64,000 nt of DNA from Tistrella bauzanensis. GTDB lineage: Bacteria; Pseudomonadota; Alphaproteobacteria; Tistrellales; Tistrellaceae. The stretch spans positions 1 through 64,000 of the forward strand of contig NZ_BMDZ01000002.1 in NCBI RefSeq assembly GCF_014636235.1, given 5' to 3'. Position 1 is the first letter of the stretch. The number at the start of each line of letters is the position of its first letter. This document shows, one piece after another, positions 53,531 to 62,942 of the stretch. The notes under the pieces were generated by a model. It did no database searches. It was not told the DNA's origin and saw only the letters and a list, made by a program, of their open reading frames with translations. Position numbers and translations under genes: made by a program.

Positions 53531-54286
53531 ATGGCTCAGGACATCATCATCGAGACGAAGGGTCTGACCAAGGAGTTCAAGGGCTTCACGGCGGTCAGCA
53601 AGGTCGATCTTCAGGTGCGTCGTGGTACGATCCACGCCCTGATCGGCCCCAACGGAGCGGGCAAGACGACCTGTTTCAATCTGATCACCAAGTTCCTGAT
53701 CCCGACCTCCGGGCAGATTCTCTATGACGGTCACGACATCACCAGTCAGAAGCCGGCGGCGATCGCCCGGCGCGGCATGGTGCGGTCTTTCCAGATCTCT
53801 GCCGTGTTCCCGCATCTGACGGTGCGCGAGAACGTGCGGATCGCCCTTCAGCACAAGCTTGGCAATTCCTTCCATTTCTGGCGCTCGGAACGCGTGCTCG
53901 ACAATCTGCACGATCGTGCCGACGAGCTGCTGGATGATGTCGGCCTGGATGGTTATGCCGACGCGATCACCGCCGAGCTGCCCTATGGCCGCAAACGGGC
54001 GCTGGAGATCGCGACCACGCTGGCGCTGGAACCCAAGGTCATGCTGCTCGACGAGCCCATGGCCGGCATGGCGCATGAAGATGTCGGGCGCATCGCCGAA
54101 CTGATCAAACGGGTTGCCCAGGGCCGCACGGTTCTGATGGTGGAACACAACCTGAAGGTCGTGGCCAATCTGTCGGACACGATCACCGTGCTTCAGCGCG
54201 GCGCGATCCTGGCGGAAGGCACCTATGACCAGGTGTCGCAGAACCCCGAAGTGATTCAGGCCTATATGGGGACCGGTCATGGCTGA
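53531..54286 (+). CDS. livG: Branched-chain amino-acid-type ABC transporter ATPase LivG
   Basis: A 251-residue ATPase of the HAAT class with Walker A GPNGAGKTT (about residues 38-46), the family insert (FQISAVFPHLTVRENVRIALQ), signature LPYGRKRALEIA and Walker B MLLDEPMAGMA. It pairs with LivF to energise LivHM. The ATG at 53531 has AGGGG just upstream. It is the first gene of a livG-F-K-H-M unit and overlaps livF by eight bases. Confidence 0.93.
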   Translation: MAQDIIIETKGLTKEFKGFTAVSKVDLQVRRGTIHALIGPNGAGKTTCFNLITKFLIPTSGQILYDGHDITSQKPAAIARRGMVRSFQISAVFPHLTVRENVRIALQHKLGNSFHFWRSERVLDNLHDRADELLDDVGLDGYADAITAELPYGRKRALEIATTLALEPKVMLLDEPMAGMAHEDVGRIAELIKRVAQGRTVLMVEHNLKVVANLSDTITVLQRGAILAEGTYDQVSQNPEVIQAYMGTGHG

Positions 54287-55028
54287 GCCTGCACGCACCG
54301 CATCCGCCACAGCATCTGCCACCGGCACCGCGCCGCTGCTGTCGGTTCAGGATCTGAACGCCTGGTACGGCGAAAGCCATGTCCTGCACGGTATCGGCTT
54401 CGACGTTCAGCCGGGTGAGGTCGTCACCCTGTTGGGCCGCAATGGCGCCGGCAAGACCACGACGCTGAAATGCGTCATGGGCATCGTGTCAAGCCGCAAG
54501 GGCAGCATCACCTTCGACGGTCGCGAACTGATCAAGCTGCCGTCGAACCAGATCGCCCGCGCCGGCATCGCCTTCTGCCCCGAAGAACGCGCGATCTTTG
54601 CCAGCCTCGACGTCGTCGAGAACCTGATGCTGCCGCCGGTGGTGAAGCCGGGCGGCATGACGGTCGACGAAGTTTTCGGTCTGTTCCCTCGTCTGAAGGA
54701 ACGCGGCAGCAGCCAGGGCACCAAGCTATCGGGTGGCGAGCAGCAGATGCTGGCTATCGCGCGCATCCTGCGCACCGGCGCCAATCTTCTGCTGCTGGAC
54801 GAGCCGACCGAGGGCCTGGCCCCGGTCATCGTGCAGCAGATCGGCGACATCATCCGGGCGCTGAAGGCAAAAGGTTTCACCATCGTGCTGGTGGAACAGA
54901 ATTTCCATTTCGCATCCACCGTCGCCGACCGGCATTATGTCGTCGAGGAAGGACGGGTGGTCGACATGATCGCGTCTGACGCGATTGCGAGCAGCCAGGA
55001 AAAGCTCAAAACGTATCTCGGCGTCTGA
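54279..55028 (+). CDS. livF: Branched-chain amino-acid-type ABC transporter ATPase LivF
   Basis: A 249-residue ATPase with Walker A GRNGAGKTTTLK, signature LSGGEQQMLAIARIL and Walker B LLLLDEPTEGLAP; FCPEERAIFASLDVVENLML is the LivF-type post-Q-loop region. A 20-residue Ala/Thr-rich N-terminal extension precedes the fold. The start codon lies inside the end of livG. A 248-bp gap follows before livK, long enough for a separate promoter or an mRNA processing site. Confidence 0.93.
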   Translation: MAEPARTASATASATGTAPLLSVQDLNAWYGESHVLHGIGFDVQPGEVVTLLGRNGAGKTTTLKCVMGIVSSRKGSITFDGRELIKLPSNQIARAGIAFCPEERAIFASLDVVENLMLPPVVKPGGMTVDEVFGLFPRLKERGSSQGTKLSGGEQQMLAIARILRTGANLLLLDEPTEGLAPVIVQQIGDIIRALKAKGFTIVLVEQNFHFASTVADRHYVVEEGRVVDMIASDAIASSQEKLKTYLGV

Positions 55029-55276
55029 TCACGACGCCGGGCGGAAGGTCGCGGCGGTGCGTCTCCGCGTTCATGCGGGCCCACACAAGAAGGCCTGCTG
55101 AACCCGATCGAGGCTCTGTCTCCCGCCAAGTCCGTACGCGACGCTCGCGCTCGTGCACGGCCGGTCCCATCGGGCCGGCCGGGCCGGACAGGTTGCTGCG
55201 ACCCGACCTTGACTGCCGACGGATACCGTCTTGTGACCTCAGGACGCTCAAGATCCTCAGGGGGAGGAAAATTTCC

Positions 55277-56497
55277 ATGATGTTGAAGTTTACGCTGGCG
55301 GCCGTGACCGCCGCTGTTGTCGCCGCCTTCTCGGCCGGAGCCGCTCAGGCGGAGATTTCCGATAACGTCGTGCGCATTGGCGTGCTGAACGACCAGTCCG
55401 GCATCTATACTGACCTGTCGGGCCCGGGTGGCATCTCCGCCGCCCAGATGGCGGTCGAGGATTTCGGCGGCAGTGTCGCCGGCGCCAAGATCGAGGTCGT
55501 CTCGGCCGACCATCAGAACAAGCCCGATATCGGGTCCAACATCGCCAATGAATGGTATGATCGCGACGGCGTGGACGCGATCTTCGACGTGCCCACCTCG
55601 TCGGTGGCGCTTGCGGTGCAGAATATTGCCAAGGGAAAAGGCAAGATTCTGATCGATCATGGCGCAGCCACCTCGGACCTGACCGGGAAAGCCTGCTCGC
55701 CGACCGGCATCCACTGGACCTATGACACCTATGCGCTGGCCAACGGCACCGGTGGCGCGCTGGTCCAGCAGGGCGCCAAGAAGTGGTTCTTCCTGACCGC
55801 CGACTATGCCTTCGGCCATGCGCTGGAACGCGACACCATGAATGCGGTCAAGGCCGCGGACGGTGAGGTCGTGGGCACGGTGCGTCATCCGTTCCCGAAC
55901 ACCGACTTCTCGTCGTTCCTTTTGCAGGCGCAGGGATCAGGCGCCGAGGTGATCGGTATCGCCAATGCCGGTGGCGACACCGTCAACACCATCAAGCAGG
56001 CGTCGGAATTCGGCATCACACAAGGTGGCCAGCGTCTGGCCGGCCTGCTGCTATTCCTCTCCGATGTCCATTCCCTGGGCCTTCAGGTGTCACAGGGGCT
56101 GGTGTTGACCACCGGTTTCTACTGGGATCTGAACGACGAGACCCGCGCCTGGTCGAAGCGCTTCGCCGAGCGCAACAACGGCCGGATGCCGACAATGGTT
56201 CAGGCCGGCATCTATTCATCGGTCATGCACTATCTGAAGGCGATCGAGGCCACCAAGTCCGATGAAGGCAAGGCCGTTGTCGCGCAGATGAAGCAGACGC
56301 CGGTCAACGACTTCTTCGCCAAGGGCGGCACCATCCGCGAGGACGGCCGCATGGTCCACGACATGTATCTGATGCAGATCAAGTCGCCGGACGAGTCCAA
56401 GGCGCCTTACGACTACTACAAGCTGCTGGCGACCATTCCGGGCGATCAGGCCTTCCGGCCGCTGTCGGAAAGCGAATGCCCGCTGGTCAAGAAGTAA
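55277..56497 (+). CDS. Branched-chain amino-acid-type substrate-binding protein (LivK, copy 1)
   Basis: A 406-residue periplasmic binding protein of the Leu/Ile/Val-binding (type I) family. The signal peptide ends near AAQA-E (residue 24). The mature start EISDNVVRIGVLNDQSGIYTDLSGPGG and the following SADHQNKPDIGSN are characteristic of alphaproteobacterial family members. The ATG at 55277 has GGGGAGG upstream. It lies between livF and livH and is very similar throughout to the second copy at 60655. The ligand could be amino acids, amides or aromatic acids; family name alone does not decide. Confidence 0.92.
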   Translation: MMLKFTLAAVTAAVVAAFSAGAAQAEISDNVVRIGVLNDQSGIYTDLSGPGGISAAQMAVEDFGGSVAGAKIEVVSADHQNKPDIGSNIANEWYDRDGVDAIFDVPTSSVALAVQNIAKGKGKILIDHGAATSDLTGKACSPTGIHWTYDTYALANGTGGALVQQGAKKWFFLTADYAFGHALERDTMNAVKAADGEVVGTVRHPFPNTDFSSFLLQAQGSGAEVIGIANAGGDTVNTIKQASEFGITQGGQRLAGLLLFLSDVHSLGLQVSQGLVLTTGFYWDLNDETRAWSKRFAERNNGRMPTMVQAGIYSSVMHYLKAIEATKSDEGKAVVAQMKQTPVNDFFAKGGTIREDGRMVHDMYLMQIKSPDESKAPYDYYKLLATIPGDQAFRPLSESECPLVKK

Positions 56498-56563
56498 CCA
56501 GCGCGTACCGCCAAGCAACCGTCACCCTATGATTTCGACGCCGACACGAGGGGCAACTCCTCC

Positions 56564-57451
56564 ATGATGGAATTGATCGGCATTCCGCCGCAGGTCCTTT
56601 TCGGCCAGCTGCTTCTCGGGCTGATCAACGGCGCCTTCTACGCCATGCTCAGCCTGGGCCTGGCCCTGATCTTCGGCCTGCTCAACGTCATCAACTTCTC
56701 CCACGGCGCCCAGTACATGATGGGCGCGTTCGTGGCGTGGCTGGTGCTGCAGTATGCCGGAATCGGATACTGGGCAGCCCTGATCGTCGCCCCTCTCATC
56801 GTCGGATTGATCGGCATCATTCTGGAACGGGTGCTGATACGGCGGTTGTACAACCTCGATCACCTCTACGGACTGCTGCTGACTTTTGGTCTGTCGCTGG
56901 TGATCGAGGGCGGCTTCCGGCAGGCCTATGGCATTTCAGGCCAGCCTTATGCCATTCCGCCAGAGTTGCAGGGCGGCACCAACCTTGGCTTCATGTTCCT
57001 GCCCAACTATAGGGCCTGGATCCTGGTCGCCTCGGCTGGTATCTGCCTTGCCACCTGGCTGATCATCGAAAAGACCCGGCTTGGCGCTCACCTGCGCGCC
57101 GCAACCGAAAACCCGACGATGGTGCAGGCCTTTGGCATCAACGTGCCGCTGCTGATTACCATCACCTATGGCTTTGGTGTCGCGCTGGCTGCTTTCGCCG
57201 GCGTGATGGCGGCCCCAGCCTATCAGGTCAGCCCGTTGATGGGCTCCAACCTGATCATCATTGTCTTTGCGGTGGTGGTGATCGGCGGGATGGGGTCGAT
57301 CATGGGTTCGGTTCTCACCGGGTTCGGCCTTGGGCTGCTTGAAGGTCTCACCAAGGTGTTCTATCCAGAAGCGTCGAGCACCGTGATCTTCGTGGTCATG
57401 GCCATCGTCCTGCTCATCAAGCCCGCGGGCCTTTTCGGAAAGGCGGCGTGA
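56564..57451 (+). CDS. livH: Branched-chain amino-acid-type ABC permease LivH
   Basis: A 295-residue inner-membrane permease with about eight membrane segments. GLINGAFYAMLSLGLALIFGLLNVINFSHG is the LivH N-terminal signature, and the EAA-like loop is in EKTRLGAHLRAATENPTMVQAFGIN. It forms the channel with LivM. ATG 56564 is followed by another ATG; GAGGGG lies upstream. The stop is 3 bp before livM. Confidence 0.93.
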   Translation: MMELIGIPPQVLFGQLLLGLINGAFYAMLSLGLALIFGLLNVINFSHGAQYMMGAFVAWLVLQYAGIGYWAALIVAPLIVGLIGIILERVLIRRLYNLDHLYGLLLTFGLSLVIEGGFRQAYGISGQPYAIPPELQGGTNLGFMFLPNYRAWILVASAGICLATWLIIEKTRLGAHLRAATENPTMVQAFGINVPLLITITYGFGVALAAFAGVMAAPAYQVSPLMGSNLIIIVFAVVVIGGMGSIMGSVLTGFGLGLLEGLTKVFYPEASSTVIFVVMAIVLLIKPAGLFGKAA

Positions 57452-57454
57452 TCC

Positions 57455-58438
57455 ATGAGCGTCAACACCGTGTCCGGAACCCGCAGCACCCGCGGCCAGA
57501 AAGCCGCAGGTTTCACCATGATCGCCGTGGCGGTGGCGATCATGGTTGGGCTGATCGCCCCGCATGTCGTCTATCCGGTCTTCCTGATGAAAGCGCTGTG
57601 CTTCGCGCTGTTCGCATCGGGCTTCAACCTGCTGCTTGGCTATGTCGGATTGCTCAGCTTCGGTCATGCCGCCTATTTCGGGTTCGCGGCCTATGTCTGC
57701 GGACACGTGGTCAAGGTCTGGGGTCTGCCGCCTGAAGTCGGTATTCTGTTCGGCACCGCGATCGGCACCGCGCTCGGCTTCGTGATCGGCTCCCTTGCCA
57801 TCCGCCGCCAGGGCATCTACTTCGCCATGGTCACTCTCGCCTTCGCGCAGATGATCTTCTTCCTGGCGCTCCAGGCCCCGTTCACCGGTGGTGAAGACGG
57901 CATCCAGGGCATTCCGCGCGGCATGCTGTTCGGCATCATCAGCCTGCATGACGACATGACCATGTATTATGTCGTCTTCACGATCTTCGTCGTCGGGCTG
58001 CTGTTCATCCATCGCGTCGTTCATTCGCCTTTCGGCCAGACGCTGAAGGCGATCCGCGAAAACGAACAGCGCGCGATCTCGCTGGGTTACGACGTCAACC
58101 GCTACAAGCTGCTGGCCTTCGTGCTGTCATCGGGCATCGCAGGCCTCGCCGGCTCCACCAAGGCTCTGGTCTTCCAGATCGCGACCCTGACCGACGTTCA
58201 TTGGCACGCCTCGGGCGAGGTGGTGCTGATGACCCTGCTGGGCGGTGTCGGCACGGTGTTCGGCCCCATGGTCGGCGCCTTCCTGGTCACCGGCATCCAG
58301 AACTATTTCGCGCAGGTCGGTGCCTGGGTCACCATCATTCAGGGCGCCATCTTCGTCGCCTGCGTGCTGCTGTTCCGCCGTGGCATCGTGGGTGAATATC
58401 AGGCCTTCATCGACCGGCGCCGCAACCGCCAGAGCTGA
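57455..58438 (+). CDS. livM: Branched-chain amino-acid-type ABC permease LivM
   Basis: A 327-residue permease with about ten membrane segments. LLLGYVGLLSFGHAAYFGFAAY is the LivM signature and FGQTLKAIRENEQRAISLGYDVNRYK the cytoplasmic coupling loop. It forms a heterodimer with LivH. It closes the livGFKHM unit; a 15-bp-stem hairpin lies 43 bp beyond the stop. Confidence 0.93.
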   Translation: MSVNTVSGTRSTRGQKAAGFTMIAVAVAIMVGLIAPHVVYPVFLMKALCFALFASGFNLLLGYVGLLSFGHAAYFGFAAYVCGHVVKVWGLPPEVGILFGTAIGTALGFVIGSLAIRRQGIYFAMVTLAFAQMIFFLALQAPFTGGEDGIQGIPRGMLFGIISLHDDMTMYYVVFTIFVVGLLFIHRVVHSPFGQTLKAIRENEQRAISLGYDVNRYKLLAFVLSSGIAGLAGSTKALVFQIATLTDVHWHASGEVVLMTLLGGVGTVFGPMVGAFLVTGIQNYFAQVGAWVTIIQGAIFVACVLLFRRGIVGEYQAFIDRRRNRQS

Positions 58439-58480
58439 CGCGTCCTTCCCAAGCCTTGGGGCGACGGGCTTCACCGCCAG

Positions 58481-58514
58481 CAAATCCCGTATGGTCTGCA
58501 CCATGCGGGATTTG
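58481..58514 (+). terminator. Long hairpin at the end of the liv operon
   Basis: CAAATCCCGTATGGT and ACCATGCGGGATTTG form a stem of 15 positions (14 Watson-Crick pairs and one T-G) with a 4-nt loop. No T tract follows, so it may be a weak terminator or an mRNA-stabilising end. Confidence 0.6.
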
Positions 58515-58643
58515 TGCGTTCGGCGATGGTGTATTTTGTATATGAGTTGATCTATACCCATATAAATCAATCAATAGTTAATAATCCCCGCCTACAATGC
58601 CTCTGGCTGCATGTGCCGGACCGCATTGGATCGGGAGTCTGGG
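58515..58643 (+). promoter_or_regulatory. AT-rich promoter region of the chemoreceptor gene
   Basis: The stretch 58529-58588 is strongly AT-rich, with TTGTAT at 58536-58541, TATAAA at 58561-58566 and a GTATA...TATAC partial symmetry around 58537-58557. This differs from the surrounding GC-rich DNA and indicates a separate promoter for the chemoreceptor gene. No sigma-28 flagellar consensus was recognised. Confidence 0.4.
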
Positions 58644-60329
58644 ATGAAGAACCTCAAGACGGGGACGAAGCTCGCCGTACTGGTGATCGCGGCACTGATC
58701 GCGATCGCAACCGTCATGGCAGTTTCGCTGTCGACGCTGAAAGATCAGCTCTATGCCGACCGGCGCGACAAACTCGAAGCTCTGACCGAGATGGCAACGA
58801 CGCTCGTCAGTAACCAGATCGCCAAGGCAGGCAATGACACAGCCGCCCGGGCTGCCGCACTCGACGCCGGATTACGGCTTGTCGAAGGAATGCGTTATGA
58901 TGATGGTGCCGAGTACTTTCTGGGCGTCAACGCCGACGGCGTCATCATGCTGCACGGCGCGCGCCCGGATCTGATCGGCAAGAACCTGATTGCGCTGAAA
59001 GATCCGAACGGCGTCGAGTTTATCCGCGATGCGGTGACAGTGAGCTTCGGACCGGCCGGTGGCGGTTATGTCAGCTATCTGTGGCCGCGCAGCGGCGGCG
59101 ATGTTCCCGAACCGAAACTCACCCTGGTTCATCGGATACCAGGCACCGACGTGGCGCTGATGACCGGGGTCTATATCGACGATCTCACCACCACCTTCCG
59201 CCATGAGGCGATCCGCCTTGGCACGATCGCCGCGATCACACTTGCCGTGATGGTGATCCTGGCCATCCAGGTCATTCGCCACACGGTGCCCCCCTTGCGC
59301 GCGATCACCACAGCACTTGGTCGCCTGGCAACCGGCGAACGCGACATTCAGGTCAATGGTGACAGCCGGCGCGATGAAATCGGCGCCATGGTCCGGGCCT
59401 TCAACGTGGTTCGCGAGGGGCTGAAGGAAGCCGACGATCTGAGCCGCCAGCGAGATGCGGACCAGACCCGGCAGTTGGAGCGGTCGCGGCGGGTCGAGGC
59501 CCTGACCGAAGGCTTCGATGCCGAAGCGGCACGGTCGCTGCAGATCGTGCTTCACGCCGCACACGAGATGGAACTGGCCGCAGGCGACCTGACCCATGCA
59601 GCCGACCAGACCCGGCAGCAGGCCGAGACCATGGTGGGTGCGGCCGATCAGGCGGATGCCAATGTCCAGACCATCGCCGCCGCGGCCGAAGAGCTGTCGA
59701 CATCGATCAGCGACATCGCCCGCCGGGTGACACAGGCAGCCGATGTTGCCGCACGCGCCACCGAAGAGGCGCGCCGCACAACCGAGATCGTCCGCGGCCT
59801 TGCCGAGACCAGCGGCCGGATCGGCGAGGTTCTGGTGCTGATCGATGCCATCGCCGACCAGACGAACCTTCTGGCCCTGAATGCCACGATCGAGGCGGCG
59901 CGCGCCGGTGATGCCGGCAAGGGCTTCGCCGTGGTCGCATCCGAGGTCAAGAATCTGGCAAGCCAGACCGGCCGCGCCACCGAGGACATCTCGCGCCAGA
60001 TCAGCGCCGTCCAGGAAGAAACCTGCAAGGCCGTCGGCGCCATCGACGGAATCGTCAAGACCATCTCGGCGGTCAGCGAGATCGCGAGCGACATCGCCGC
60101 AGCGGTCCAGGAACAGGGCGCCGGCACCGGTGCCATCGCCCACAGCACTCAGGCTGCCGCCCAGGCGACCGAGGCCGTGACCAGCAGCATCGGCGCCGTG
60201 GGTGCGGCCGCCAGCCAGACCGGCGGCACCGCGAGCACGGTGCGGGAAGCGGCAACCCGGCTCAATCGTCAGGCCGACGACCTCAAAACCGTGGTCGATC
60301 GCTTCCTCGGCGATATTCGCGCAGCGTGA
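58644..60329 (+). CDS. Methyl-accepting chemotaxis protein with sCache-type sensor
   Basis: A 561-residue chemoreceptor. One membrane helix at about residues 8-32, a periplasmic single-Cache domain (about 35-185; [26 protein letters not shown] is typical), a second helix near 190-212, a HAMP domain (about 213-265), and a cytoplasmic signalling hairpin whose tip is [35 protein letters not shown]. No C-terminal CheR-binding pentapeptide is visible. It senses a small molecule, perhaps a carboxylate or amino acid, directly or through a binding protein. It lies between the liv operon and a second livK copy, which suggests shared ligands. GGGAG lies upstream of the ATG. Confidence 0.92.
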   Translation: MKNLKTGTKLAVLVIAALIAIATVMAVSLSTLKDQLYADRRDKLEALTEMATTLVSNQIAKAGNDTAARAAALDAGLRLVEGMRYDDGAEYFLGVNADGVIMLHGARPDLIGKNLIALKDPNGVEFIRDAVTVSFGPAGGGYVSYLWPRSGGDVPEPKLTLVHRIPGTDVALMTGVYIDDLTTTFRHEAIRLGTIAAITLAVMVILAIQVIRHTVPPLRAITTALGRLATGERDIQVNGDSRRDEIGAMVRAFNVVREGLKEADDLSRQRDADQTRQLERSRRVEALTEGFDAEAARSLQIVLHAAHEMELAAGDLTHAADQTRQQAETMVGAADQADANVQTIAAAAEELSTSISDIARRVTQAADVAARATEEARRTTEIVRGLAETSGRIGEVLVLIDAIADQTNLLALNATIEAARAGDAGKGFAVVASEVKNLASQTGRATEDISRQISAVQEETCKAVGAIDGIVKTISAVSEIASDIAAAVQEQGAGTGAIAHSTQAAAQATEAVTSSIGAVGAAASQTGGTASTVREAATRLNRQADDLKTVVDRFLGDIRAA

Positions 60330-60352
60330 TATCCATTGAAGCTGCATCCATC

Positions 60353-60390
60353 AACGCCGTTCTCGCTTTCCTGCGATAGCGGCGTTTTTT
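60353..60390 (+). terminator. Rho-independent terminator of the chemoreceptor gene
   Basis: AACGCCG (60353-60359) pairs with CGGCGTT (60380-60386), with further pairing TCGC/GCGA inside the loop, and a run of six T ends at 60390. It lies 24 bp after the stop codon, so the following livK copy needs its own promoter. Confidence 0.85.
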
Positions 60391-60654
60391 CATTTCACGA
60401 ATACCTCTCTTTCCAGCATGATCTTTCTCAAGATGGCCCGGGAACTGGTGCGAGGCATTGCTCGGCACCTGTCCCGCAAGATCAAAGCAAGCGGATCTTT
60501 CCGGATGACGATACACGGCACGCATGCTGGGGAGTGGCAGCGGCGTCGGGTGTCGAGACCGCGTTGCGGCATGCCTTGCATGGCGGCCGGCATCGCCTCC
60601 GGGATGACAGGGTACTGTGGCCGTCAGGCCCGGATCCGCCCAGGGAGGAAGCAG

Positions 60655-61872
60655 ATGAACACCAGGAACGCGATCGCTGCCGCGGTTCTTGCCACCATGA
60701 TGGGCATGGCCGCGGGGGCGGCCCAGGCCGAGATTTCCGACAACGTCGTGCGTATCGGCGTTCTGAACGACCAGTCTGGAGTCTATTCCGACATCACCGG
60801 CCAGGCATCGGTGATCGCCGCCCGGATGGCGGTTGAGGATTATGGCGGAAAGGTCGGCGGAAAGCCGATCGAGGTGATCTTCGCCGACCACCAGAACAAG
60901 CCGGATATCGGCTCCAACATCGCCAACCAGTGGTACGATCGCGATGGCGTCGACGTGATCATCGATGTGCCGACATCGTCGGTGGGCCTCGCGGTCCAGA
61001 ACATCGCCAAGGAAAAGGGCAAGCTGCATCTGAACGCCGGCACCGGCTCGTCGGACCTGACCAGCAAGGCCTGCTCACCCACCGGCATTCACTATGTTTA
61101 CGACACCTATGCTCTCGCAACCGGCACCGGCTCGGCGCTGGTCGGCCAGGGTGCCAGGAAGTGGTACTTCCTCACCGCTGACTATGCCTTCGGTCATGCG
61201 CTGGAACGCGACACCACCAACGCGGTGCTTGCAGCCGGCGGCGAGATCGTGGGCGGTGTCAAGGTGCCGTTCCCGAACACCGACTTCTCGTCGTTCCTGC
61301 TGCAGGCGCAGGGGTCCGGCGCCGACGTGATCGGGCTGGCCAACGCGGGTGGCGACACGATCAACTCGATCAAGCAGGCATCCGAGTTCGGCATCACCCA
61401 GGGCGGCCAGAAGCTGGCGGGTCTGCTGGTGTTCATCAACGACATTCATGCACTGGGTCTTGATGTCGCGCAGGGGCTGGTGGTCACCACCGGCTATTAC
61501 TGGGACATGAATGACGAGACCCGCGCCTTCGCCAAGAGGTTCATGGAGAAGGCCGGCAAGATGCCGAACATGCTCCAGGCCGGTATCTACTCGTCGGTCA
61601 CCCAGTACCTGAAGGCGATCGAGGCCACTGGCACAGATGACGCACTGACTGTCGTCAACAAGATGAAGGAGACCCCGATCAACGACTTCTTCGCCAAGAA
61701 TGGTCATATTCGTGCCGATGGCCGCATGGTCCACGACATGTATCTGGCCGAGGTGAAGAAGCCCAGTGAGTCGAAGGGCCCGTGGGACTATTACAACATC
61801 CTGGCGACCATCCCCGGCGATCAGGCCTTCCGGCCGATCGAGAAGGGCGAATGCGAGATGGCCAAGAAGTAA
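60655..61872 (+). CDS. Branched-chain amino-acid-type substrate-binding protein (LivK, copy 2)
   Basis: A 405-residue periplasmic binding protein with signal peptide MNTRNAIAAAVLATMMG...AQA-E. It matches copy 1 (55277) nearly end to end, for example AEISDNVVRIGVLNDQSG, DHQNKPDIGSNIAN, YDRDGVD, FLTADYAFGHALERDT and FPNTDFSSFLLQAQGSG, and differs in the pocket region (LHLNAGTGSSDL against ILIDHGAATSDL). It therefore looks like a tandem-type duplication with altered specificity that could deliver another ligand to the same LivHM channel or to the adjacent chemoreceptor. AGGGAGG lies upstream of the ATG. A terminator separates it from the chemoreceptor gene. Confidence 0.92.
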   Translation: MNTRNAIAAAVLATMMGMAAGAAQAEISDNVVRIGVLNDQSGVYSDITGQASVIAARMAVEDYGGKVGGKPIEVIFADHQNKPDIGSNIANQWYDRDGVDVIIDVPTSSVGLAVQNIAKEKGKLHLNAGTGSSDLTSKACSPTGIHYVYDTYALATGTGSALVGQGARKWYFLTADYAFGHALERDTTNAVLAAGGEIVGGVKVPFPNTDFSSFLLQAQGSGADVIGLANAGGDTINSIKQASEFGITQGGQKLAGLLVFINDIHALGLDVAQGLVVTTGYYWDMNDETRAFAKRFMEKAGKMPNMLQAGIYSSVTQYLKAIEATGTDDALTVVNKMKETPINDFFAKNGHIRADGRMVHDMYLAEVKKPSESKGPWDYYNILATIPGDQAFRPIEKGECEMAKK

Positions 61873-61956
61873 CACAGGGGCGGCCCTGACGGCCGGTCCG
61901 CGAGGTCCGGCCCCCAGCTCCCGACAGCCTCCCCCGCAGTTTGGTGGGGCCGAACA

Positions 61957-61994
61957 GAAACGCCGCCATCCGGGCATCCGGATGGCGGCGTTTC
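61957..61994. terminator. Perfect 16-bp hairpin between livK copy 2 and the encapsulin gene
   Basis: GAAACGCCGCCATCCG (61957-61972) and CGGATGGCGGCGTTTC (61979-61994) pair perfectly with a 6-nt loop. It stands between convergent genes and could terminate both; the T runs are short (three on either side within the stem base). Confidence 0.75.
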
Positions 61995-62057
61995 TCGTTA
62001 ACGTCCGGGCCTGCGTGAGCCGGTCCGGATCAGGCGGTGTGGGCCGCCTGGGCCAGG

Positions 62058-62888
62058 TCAGGCCTTCTTGACCAGCAGACCACCGACATCGGCGCCGATG
62101 GTGCAGACCGCCTTGGGGTCGTCGATGCGCAGCACCAGGCTTTCCGCCAGATAGAGATGATGGTGGATGCCGTCATGCGAGGCATAGCCGGCGCGCAGAT
62201 CCTGGCCCACGACCAGCACGCCGACGCGCGGGTCGACCAGCACGCCACCCTCGATCGGCGCCTTGAAGATGCCGACGGTGCAGACGCTGTTGATATGTTC
62301 GAGCTGCAGCACGTCGCTACCGTCATAGCGACGGAACAGCGAATTATACAGCTTCGGCGACAGGGCCAGCGCATAGGGGCCGCGCAGGCCGCTTTCGTCC
62401 AGCTTGTTCACCGCCGCCAGCACGTCCTGCAGAGCCTGATCGATATTCGACCAGTCGCCGCCATCGATGGCATGACGGCCTTTCGCGGTCAGCAGCCCCT
62501 CCAGGCCGAAATCGGTGTTGCCGTAATAGACCATCTCTTCTTCACGCGCGGCCACGGCTTCGGCGGCATCCTCGACCGGCGCCAGGCTCAAGGGCTGGCT
62601 CTGGTCGGTCGACGAGGCGATGCGCCGGACGCTGAGGCGAAAACCCTTGCGGAACATCGGCACCGATATCGCCCGGCTCATCACCGCGCCGGCCTCGTCC
62701 GGCCCGGGGTCACGGCAATAGACGTCATTGCCGATCTCGATCGAGGTCAGGCCGACGCCATAGGGACCGTCGACCTCGAGAAACCGGCGGGCGGTCAGCG
62801 CGTCACGGGCAGCGTCGATCGCGGCCGCGTCGATCTTCTTCCACAAATCGGCGCCGAAAGGCGCCTGGGAACGGTTCAGGTAATCCAT
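62058..62888 (-). CDS. Family 1 encapsulin shell protein
   Basis: A 276-residue shell protein with the HK97 phage-capsid fold that assembles into a nanocompartment. The N-terminus MDYLNRSQAPFGADLWKKID aligns with Thermotoga encapsulin (MEFLKRSFAPL...), followed by FLEVDGPYGVGLTSIEIG, the N-terminal helix and groove that bind the cargo tag. ATG 62888 was chosen from this alignment; AGGAG lies 11 bases upstream, and ATG 62912 would add eight residues. Its gene follows the ferritin-like cargo gene by 54 bp, the usual cargo-then-shell order of EncFtn systems. The compartment stores iron and limits oxidative damage. Confidence 0.95.
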   Translation of the reverse strand: MDYLNRSQAPFGADLWKKIDAAAIDAARDALTARRFLEVDGPYGVGLTSIEIGNDVYCRDPGPDEAGAVMSRAISVPMFRKGFRLSVRRIASSTDQSQPLSLAPVEDAAEAVAAREEEMVYYGNTDFGLEGLLTAKGRHAIDGGDWSNIDQALQDVLAAVNKLDESGLRGPYALALSPKLYNSLFRRYDGSDVLQLEHINSVCTVGIFKAPIEGGVLVDPRVGVLVVGQDLRAGYASHDGIHHHLYLAESLVLRIDDPKAVCTIGADVGGLLVKKA

Positions 62889-62942
62889 GGTCGTGAAAAC
62901 TCCTGCGGTCATGCGACGGGGAATGCAGACAAGATCGGCCGG

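Noticed and set aside
62058..62888. Prophage capsid protein
   Set aside because: The HK97-type fold belongs here to an encapsulin: its partner is a ferritin-like cargo with a targeting tag, and no portal, terminase or tail genes are present.
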